Part shown: piece after piece, positions 56,945-64,000 of the stretch
How positions within the stretch are numbered: the first letter of the stretch is position 1
Layout of the letters: the number at the start of each line of letters is the position of its first letter
Assembly (NCBI RefSeq): GCF_003576645.1
Contig: NC_044918.1
Coordinates: forward strand, 30,378,074-30,442,073
Direction: 5' to 3'
Source: Ipomoea triloba
Lineage: Eukaryota; Streptophyta; Magnoliopsida; Solanales; Convolvulaceae
Length of the DNA stretch: 64,000 nt
Translations under genes and position numbers: made by a program
Notes under the pieces: model-generated
Seen by the model: only the letters and a program-made list of their open reading frames with translations
Told to the model about the DNA's origin: nothing
Database searches by the model: none

Positions 56945-57650
56945 AAAAAAAATTAAAATAAGAGTAGTTTGCGATTGATTGATTGTATTCACTATATGTT
57001 CCATTCTTTGAATTTCACAACTCTCCCTAATGTCACATTGGAGTGCGTGTACATTTTAGAAATTTACATCCGCTCCACCGAGTGTGAATACTAACTAAAT
57101 ATTAAATACAAAAATTAAAATTCAGAATCCATAATAAAAATAAATATAATTTAAATTTTATTCATCATTCTTGTATTTCACGACTCACCAGACCCCATGA
57201 TGTATAGCAAATATATGATATGAGTGATGGTCAACTTGAGGGTTATGGTACATAATATGCAAATATATACTAGCAACTACGCACTTGCACTAAGAAATCA
57301 ACAAGAAGTTAAATTGTCCATAAAAAGTTTAAGGCAACCATAACTAAACAAGTTAGAACAAACACATATAAACAAGAGATAACCACAAAATAAGGAAAAT
57401 ATGACTCAAGTTAAGAGCACAATCTACTAAGTGCAAACAAACCTATAAGATTAGGGGGAAACGCATAATAACCGATGAATTGAGGAGATGTACGTAGTAA
57501 TTCAAATCTAAAAAACTACTCTTGTGATCATTTAAACATAAATTAGGACTGCGAATTGTCCCGCCCTCATGACGTATCAACTCCATCTCTTTCAAGCACA
57601 CTGCATCAAAATCCATCTATTTTCCCTATTTTCATAACGGAAATAGGGAG
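56945..57650. other. Gene-free stretch
   Basis: About 56945-57190 is related to 54440-54660 (shared 'ccctaatgtcacat' and 'aattcagaatccataataaa'). No gene. Confidence 0.45.
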
Positions 57651-57689
57651 TTTTTACACTATATTACTTTTTTATATTTTTTTTAAAAA

Positions 57690-58320
57690 AAATAAATGTA
57701 TATACGTTTGTTATACACCTAAGCGCCATATATAATACATTAGAATTTTTTTAAAAAACATTGATGTATATACGGCGGTTATACGGTAACTGCGATATAT
57801 ACAATATTATAATTTTTTTTTCAAATATATGTGTATACAACAGTTATACACTTCACTATCATATATACTACATTAATTTTAAATTTTTTTATGTTTTAAG
57901 TATTGATATATATATATAGGTCCTTAATCAGGTGATATATATATATGGCAGTTATTATAGACAACCGCCATGTATACTATATTATAAATTTTTTTTCAAA
58001 TAGATGTATAAATAGTGCTTGTACACCTAACTGTCGTATATATTACACTATATTTTTTTATTTTTTAAATATTGATGTATATACTGCAGTTATACAAGCA
58101 ACCGACATATATATTATATTCTATACTTTTTCCAAATAAATTTATATGTGGATTGGAGGTTATACACCTAAAAGCAATGTATACTACATTATATTTTTTT
58201 ATTTTTAATGTATATACGACGGTTATACACTTAATATATTACGGAGTACATTAGATATTTAATTTTATCTTTTTAGTATTGATGCATATACGACAGTTAT
58301 ATGGGCAACCGCCATATATA
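57690..58320. repeat. Degenerate minisatellite, ~95-120-bp units
   Basis: About six units of the form 'gtatatacggcggttatac', then 'accgccatatata', then 'actacattata' and poly-T. Confidence 0.8.
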
Positions 58321-58835
58321 TATAGAGAGAGAGAGAGAGAAAGTCCTGTTCAAATGAGTCGTGTTTTATATGAGTCCATAGGCACAGTTGTTAGCCTTTT
58401 AAATAATGAGATCAGTGGTGTAAATTAAAAGTTATTTATTTATTTAAAAAATTTATTTTAAACCCAGATAATTGGGGAGTATCTGTGCATGCAGGGGGTA
58501 TTTTTGAGATTTGAGGTGGGTTATTGTCAGCTATTATTGTTATTAATTTTTTTTTCAAAATTTAGGGCTCAAGTCTTGCACACGTTGGCAAGGTTCTTGT
58601 TTATGCGAAGTGTAGTGCAGAATTAAACAGCTCACCGTCGCCAGCTGCTCCACGTTCACGGATCACCGTTGCCATTCACCACGTCTGCCGCCGTTTAAGC
58701 CGACACCAGCCTCTACGACCCGCCACCGCCGAATAATCCCACATCCTCCCCGTAGCCGCGATGTCTCGCATTTCGCCATCTGAGTCCCGCCGCCGACCGG
58801 CTGAGGTCGCCCAAACCAATATAAAATTTCGGGGA
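58321..58835. other. Element end fragment and GC-rich patch
   Basis: (GA)n, then gtcctgttcaaatgagtcgt, resembling the 'tcaaatgaga' (TA)n-element end. About 58620-58810 is GC-rich with many CGCCG motifs and could be a captured gene fragment; no family recognised. Confidence 0.4.
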
Positions 58836-59483
58836 AAGCGTCAAATAACCCCTCAAACTTTACTCTAAAGTGCAATTAAACACTTAAATTTGTCATTTTG
58901 GTACATTTAAACCAAATAACCGATTGTTTACCATAAACAACCCGTCATTAATTTTCCGGCCAACATTTCGGCGACTGTCGACTGGAATGGTTTTGTCCGT
59001 TGAAGACGACTAAATGGTCACGAACATACTGGGATTGGAGTTCCATTGGAGAAAGGAACGAAGTCAACCAAACGGACGACCATACTGGGTTGGAGTTCGT
59101 CTTCTCCAATGGAGAAGATGGTTGTTCATCTCTCCACTGTTTGTCTTCTCCAATGGAGAAGACGGCTGTTTGGAGAAGACGAACTCCAATTCTAGTATGG
59201 TCGTCCGTTTGGTCGGCTTCGTTCGTCTTCTCCAATGGAACTCCAATCCCAGTATGTTTGTCATCGTTTGGTCGTCTTCATCGGACAAAATCATTCCAGT
59301 TGACGGCTACCGAAATGTAGGCCGAAAAATTAATGACCGATTGTTTTAGGTAGACAACCGGTCATTTAGGTTTAAATGTATCAAAATGACAATTTTAAGT
59401 GTTTAATTAAACCTTTTTAATGTTGAAAGGTTTAATTGCATTTTGACATAAAATTTAAGGGCTTATTTGATTTTTTCCTAAAA
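58836..59483. repeat. Long foldback element with internal palindromes
   Basis: Outer arms (aataacccctcaaactttac...aatttaagggcttattt) and inner arms (ggagttccattgg / ccaatggaactcc; gtcttctccaatggagaagac) pair at several levels. Open frames here are by-products. Confidence 0.8.
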
Positions 59484-59639
59484 TTTCTTATTTCTCTTTA
59501 CTTATTACATTTACTTTACTGCCCATACAAATTGCATTAACTTTTAAACAATCAAAATGTATGCCTTAAGCATTAAATAGGGATTCAATTTTTTTTTTTT
59601 GAAAAATAGGGATTCAATTTTTATTCCACTGCGCACGCA

Positions 59640-59809
59640 CTTAATTTTGTTAAGCGATCTGCGAATTGTGCCGCCCATACTGTTGCTAGGGAGGCCTTTT
59701 CTGAGTCAGGTTGCGAGGAATGGTTTGACATCCCCTCATCTTTTCTTGTTGACATTCTTAGTCGTGATTTAATGTATTAAGCCTTTTCTCTCTTAAAAAA
59801 AAAAAAAAG
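59640..59809 (+). mobile_element. 5'-truncated LINE 3' end
   Basis: 59649-59780 encodes VKRSANCAAHTVAREAFSES, then EEWFDIPSSFLVDILSRDL and a stop. This matches the C-terminal RNase H-like (RVT_3-type) end of plant L1 LINEs. It is followed by a short 3' UTR and an A tail (59796-59809). Strong 5' truncation is typical of LINEs. Confidence 0.7.
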
Positions 59810-59810
59810 A

Positions 59811-59872
59811 CGTCGTTTTTGGACCCAGGCCCACCTTGCAAGGTGGACCTGGGTCCACGGCATAACTACTGG
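59811..59872. mobile_element. Single end of the palindromic GTGGACC element family
   Basis: 'gacgtcgttttt', then ggacccaggcccacctt and its inverse, then ggcataact, as at the right end of element A. No partner end, directly after the LINE A tail. Confidence 0.6.
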
Positions 59873-59943
59873 TTGTGGCAAATTTTTTGTCCAGCAGAAA
59901 TGGGAAAAAGACGATGAAGAAATGAGACAAATTCAGAAAGAGT

Positions 59944-60214
59944 TAATACCAGTAGGGTCACCGTCATGTTTAGTCCTAAATTTTTAATTTAACCACCCGA
60001 AGTCCTTCTACTTTAAAATTACACCACCTATAATCTTTCAACCTTTAAATTTTTAAGTAGTCATGGTCCTAACTTTGTCCTTACTTAAACTAATAGAAGG
60101 ACCACGGGCTGGTTAAATTTGAAAGTTGAAGCCAGTTGAAGAATCACGGATAGTTAAATTGAAAGTTCAGGACTAGATTTACAGTGTCACTATACTCAGA
60201 AAACTCCAAATGTT
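59944..60214. repeat. TIR element with GAGTTAAT ends
   Basis: The left 'agagttaataccag' and inverted right 'ggagttaataacatt' resemble the Pack-MULE ends. The interior has 'tttaatttaac' and its inverse. Confidence 0.6.
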
Positions 60215-60527
60215 ATTAACTCCAGAGAGAAAATAGATGAAGAGAAAAGAGAGATTTATTAAAATTTTCAGAACAATCATAATCTGAGAACAGTGAGTTA
60301 AGAAAAGCAGAAATTGGGGATAGATTTTCAAAATGGGCATTGGAACAAATAAATAAATCTATACATTTCCGATGCTTTGATTATATGTTCATATTCTGTC
60401 CTAAACAGATGCAACTCCATTAACTGCAGTGCAGTTTATAACTCATCAACTATACATAAATGAAATGCCAATATTTGTGCACATGTTATATTGTGTATTA
60501 AACTTAGGAACGGAACGAGTTACCGTT
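60215..60527. terminator. 3' flank of the PUB gene
   Basis: AT-rich DNA downstream of the stop at 60528 (minus strand). It probably contains the 3' UTR and polyadenylation region; no specific signal assigned. Confidence 0.35.
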
Positions 60528-63500
60528 TCAGGGCTGCTGTTGCCATTCCTGAATGGCATAGTAGAGAGCGTAGTTGGGGATTAGATCGCAATGATCAAGT
60601 GTCAGGTTTGTCATTGGCGAGGTCTCATGACCACTATACAACCATCCTTTGATAGCATCCGCTTCATATGTAAACCCATCAGCTGCTATGTATGGATCTT
60701 CCATCACTTCCTGTAAACCCCAAAAGCGATAATAACACAAAGCAAATGATAAATCATAAAGTGCTACATGGAAGCCCAGATATAGTGCATCCCATAGAGC
60801 AGTTTAGCTTGAAGCCCGCACGGGTTTAGCTCACTGGTTCAGTAGGCAATATTTGAGAGAAGAGACCAAAGCTTGAAACTCGACAACAGCAGTGTGGGGA
60901 TTATGCCCAAAGTGGGCAGATCCCTTGTGTGGACTGACACTTGGTCCTGTCTGCTGAGCCACTGAGTTACCGTGATTTACATCCTCTTACATGCTTTGTC
61001 AGATCGGAGTGGTGGGGACCTTGAGGTTGGGATTCAACCTTTGGGAGAAGTTTAGCTTGAAAATAACATTTTCAAATAAATGTTCTGTTTGTCTTTGTGG
61101 GAATGTTCCCAATATCCACACTTTGAAAGGAAACAAAATCTCTGTTTTCAACATTAGATGAAACTTGGCTAACAATTTCAAGAGATACGCAACATGGATA
61201 AAACTAGGAACCTAAGTGAGAGGTGCCTTGTCTCGACTCTTGAGCAGTTAAACAGAGTTATCATGACTCTTACCTGGAAAATAGGACAGACAAAATGAGA
61301 TGGGATTCGCTTTTGAGTCTTGGAACCTAAGCAAGATGAATTCGAATCTGAGGGGGGCAATGTGCACAAGTATTTCATTGGCTCAAGCATAGGCCAAACT
61401 TCAGAAACCAGATCAGGTCTATTTGAGCCAATAGTTTGACAACACCTCACACCTAGATAAGCCAACTCTTCTGCTTGCTCAATTGGCCAGTCTCCAGCCG
61501 AGAAGTCCAAGACTGTAGTGAAGTTTCCACTTTCCAGAGCACAGTAAACATCCCTCACTATACCTGAGGCTGGTCTTGCAGTTAAAAGTTGTAAGATTAC
61601 AATGCCAAATGCATAAACATCAGATTTTGCAGTTTGATCTCCTTCCTTAACAAAATCTGGGTCCACATAAATAGAAGCCTCAGGGTTATCCATAGTACTT
61701 GGTGTGGTGCAATTAAATGGATTTCCACTCTTGGAAATCAAACGAATGATGCCCAAGTCACTTATCTTGCTGACAAATTTTGCATCAAGGAGAATATTAG
61801 AAGGTTTCAAGTTCCCATGGACAAGACAAGGGCTGTTGGCATGCAGAAAGATAAGAGCAGAACATATCTCAATAGCAATTCTAATCCGATATTGCCAATG
61901 AAGGAGGCGAGATCTTGCCTGGGAGAAAAGGTGATATTCAAGGTTGCCATTGTCAAGGTATTCGTATACAACTGATCTAGATTCTGAACAATAACCAATC
62001 AGCGTCACAAGATTTGGATGCCTCACCCTGCTCAAAGCTTCTGCCTGTATTGACAAAAGCTGGTCAAGTCAAGAATTCTTCTTTCTTGTGAGGAGATAAT
62101 AGGATGTGATATACTAGTACAGTGATATACTAGTACAGTGATATCAACTGTTAAATTTCAGAAAGTGAAATTCTAAAACCATTCTATATCATCAAAGCTT
62201 CAACTTCATTTAATTTAATAAAGTAATATAGAATGCTCTAACCTTAAAGGCTTTTTTAACCGTCTACTAAAATGCCTAACATGAGAGTGTAATACAGATT
62301 TATTTGAATCTAGTTTAATATGGGTTTACCTCATATTCAAATTCTGAATCACTTATAGAACCATTAGAGGGCAACATCTTTATGGCTACCTTCAGATGGC
62401 GAAGAATCCCCTTGTAAACGCTTCCAAAATTTCCTTCTCCAATCTTTAACGATGGATCAAAGTTCTTAGTAGCCTCTGTGATATCTGAAAAAGAGAACTC
62501 AAAAAACCTTGAGCCCAAAAAGTCAACATTGTCCTCCTTCACCAATTTCTTTAATATGTTAAGTTCTCTAATTGCAGTGTCACGCTCCATCTTCAATGCA
62601 TCTCGTCTTGCCTTAAAGGATATCAAGAGTTCCACTGCTTGAATGATCTTCTCCTCTAATTCCTTCTCGGCACAGGAGGACTGTTCTATTTGATCTTGAA
62701 GTGCTGGCTCCTGCTCTTTGATCATTTGAAGCTCTTCTGATAACTGATTATGCTGAACTTTGAGCTTTTCTAGTTCTTGAGTTTGCAGAGCTAGCATTTC
62801 CTCAATTTCTTTTCTTCGCTTTACCTCTTCTGCGCATACTTTTTCTGAGGCTTCAGCCTGAGAAAAGCTAAGAACAATTATAAGCATTTTTTAGAGAAAA
62901 TTTTTGGATTTTGAACCCATATTCTTCTAAGAAAAAGTTAAGAAACACATCCAACTTGAACTTTTTACCCTACATGTTATAACCCTCTTTTTTATGCCTT
63001 GTCTCATGAAATTTCAAACCTTACTCCTTTTGAATTCTAGAAGAGTAGAAAGTTCACCAAAAACAAGCAATTAAAGTGACATTATCTTAGTCAAAATAAT
63101 AAAGATGTTCTAACAGAAATTTATAATGGAAAAAGAATTCTTCACTAAATACTTGAGGGAGTGTTTCATAAAGGAAATTGCTTAATGGAAAGTCTAATTT
63201 ATTCCATAACCTTATAGAGTTATACTAACTATGAAACGTAATTATGAAAGTTTCTCTTACAGTGATACTTTGAAGAGGACATTAAAATTTTTTCAGATAG
63301 AAATAGTGTTGCAATGTTTAGTGAAATATAACCTCACGGATAGCCTCCATGGTCTCTTCTTCAGCTCTCCATCGTCTCAATGATTCTTCAAAAGCTCTCT
63401 GTTTGGCATTCTCAGCATCTGTTATAGCATGCTCAAGTTTACTCCGATCATCAGTAGTTTCCCTGTTAGATTTCTCTTCCTGCATTCAAATTCCAGTTAA

Positions 63501-64000
63501 TGACAAGAACAGTCCCTGCGACATTAATTTTCTTTTAACATATTATGAGCAAATCCAGTTATGTTATAACCTGAAAATTGATTAAGATATCTTGTTCTAT
63601 AAGAAAGTTATAGTTTAAAGAAGCAAATATATCAATATGGCTGGCACATACTGTGTTCCAGAGGAACCCCTTAGACATATAGACTAATGAATATTTTTTA
63701 TTCGTACAATATACAGAAGGAATTACTTGAAAAAGTGAATTCTATCAACTAAAATGCCAAGATTCAAAAATTTGCAGTTCCAGCAGCTGATTGTTTCTGG
63801 TTCAAAAGTTTGAGAAACAATGAGACTCAGAAAATGTACTTACTAGCTGAGGAGGAGACCATGACTGTAACATATGTGCTTGGCATTGGTTTCCCAAATC
63901 TGAAGGTGAATTCTTTTCCTTAGTCTCAACACTCATGGATGTAGTTGACTTTAACTCGTTCATTACTTTCACAGATGTAGAAGTTTCTTGGCAATTGTCA
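60528..64000 (-). CDS. Plant U-box E3 ligase with protein kinase domain (PUB, partial at 5' end)
   Basis: Five minus-strand exons in phase 0: 64000-63844 (continues beyond the window), 63479-63333, 62857-62330, 62044-61274 and 60710-60528; all introns GT-AG. Exons 1-3 encode a Lys/Glu-rich coiled coil (RRKEIEEMLALQTQELEKLK). The kinase domain follows: IGEGNFGSVYKG loop, VAIKML lysine, VRHPNLVTLIGYC, then VHGNLKPSNILLD, SDLGIIRL and KSDVYAFGIVILQLLTARPA. The C-terminal U-box spans the last intron (HFVCPIFQ / EVMEDPYIAADGFTYE ... YYAIQEWQQQP). The family usually has an N-terminal UspA domain, here outside the window. U-boxes recruit E2 enzymes for ubiquitination. The catalytic Asp of HRD is Asn (HGN, codons 61811-61819) and DFG is DLG (61751-61759), so the kinase may be weak or inactive. 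Confidence 0.92.
60815..61045 (+). mobile_element. tRNA-derived SINE in the last intron of the PUB gene
   Basis: 'gtttagctcactggttcagt' gives an A-box-like TAGCTCACTGG and 'agcttgaaactcgac' a B-box-like sequence about 45 nt later. The body ends near 'ggttgggattcaacctttgg'. It lies antisense to the host gene in intron 61273-60711. Confidence 0.55.

Noticed and set aside
58948..59349. ORFs in the foldback element
   Set aside because: They arise from paired palindromic arms (ctccaatggagaag).
60815..60890. tRNA gene
   Set aside because: A- and B-box-like motifs only; no cloverleaf acceptor pairing, and extended SINE body follows.

Overview
The window is a draft-assembly piece of a plant nuclear genome, almost certainly a eudicot. 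The evidence is spliced genes with GT-AG introns, plant-specific families (heavy-metal-associated isoprenylated plant protein, kinase/U-box PUB protein), AT-rich intergenic DNA, and dense Ty1/copia, Helitron, MULE, PIF/Harbinger, hAT, SINE and LINE debris. Three long N gaps (16276-16572, 26505-27036, 40652-41479) and single N characters at 43128 and 46057 mark assembly joins. I cannot name the species; an asterid such as Convolvulaceae is only a guess.

Layout. 1-4.9 kb: intergenic DNA, then a plus-strand gene for a U1/matrin-type C2H2 zinc-finger protein (CDS 1536-2081 and 4204-4644). 5-11.4 kb: repeats only. 11.5-28.8 kb: two minus-strand paralogues with identical architecture (ATGAAG mini-exon, 79-nt exon 2, long intron 2). 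HMA gene 1 (11493-17622) encodes 142 aa with a C-terminal CaaX box. HMA gene 2 (24949-28774) encodes 76 aa without a tail; it can be seen only by joining exons. Between them lies a 4.3-kb copia element with almost identical 114-bp LTRs but a multiply frameshifted gag-pol. 29-38.9 kb: gene-free, with a GC-rich patch, two short tandem-repeat-filled TIR elements, Helitron pieces joined head to tail, and a decayed Helitron helicase. 38.9-45.8 kb: a locus for a secreted proline-rich protein made of 18-residue repeats (40315-43667, broken by a gap), with flanking units homologous to each other and one suspicious perfect 1.65-kb duplication. 45.7-60.2 kb: nested transposons, including a solo LTR, a Pack-MULE-like element carrying a TrmA/RumA-type methyltransferase exon, and a hAT element holding seven 164-bp tandem repeats. 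60.5-64 kb: the 3' part of a minus-strand protein kinase/U-box E3 ligase gene, running off the right edge.

The genes do not form a pathway. The most unusual content is (i) a family of small elements with palindromic GTGGACC ends and 9-bp target duplications, each filled with a different tandem repeat; (ii) elements that sit only in (TA)n tracts, concentrated in the long introns of both HMA genes; (iii) the 18-residue-repeat secreted precursor and its duplicated flanks; and (iv) a Pack-MULE-like element whose insertion is confirmed by a paralogous empty site in this window.
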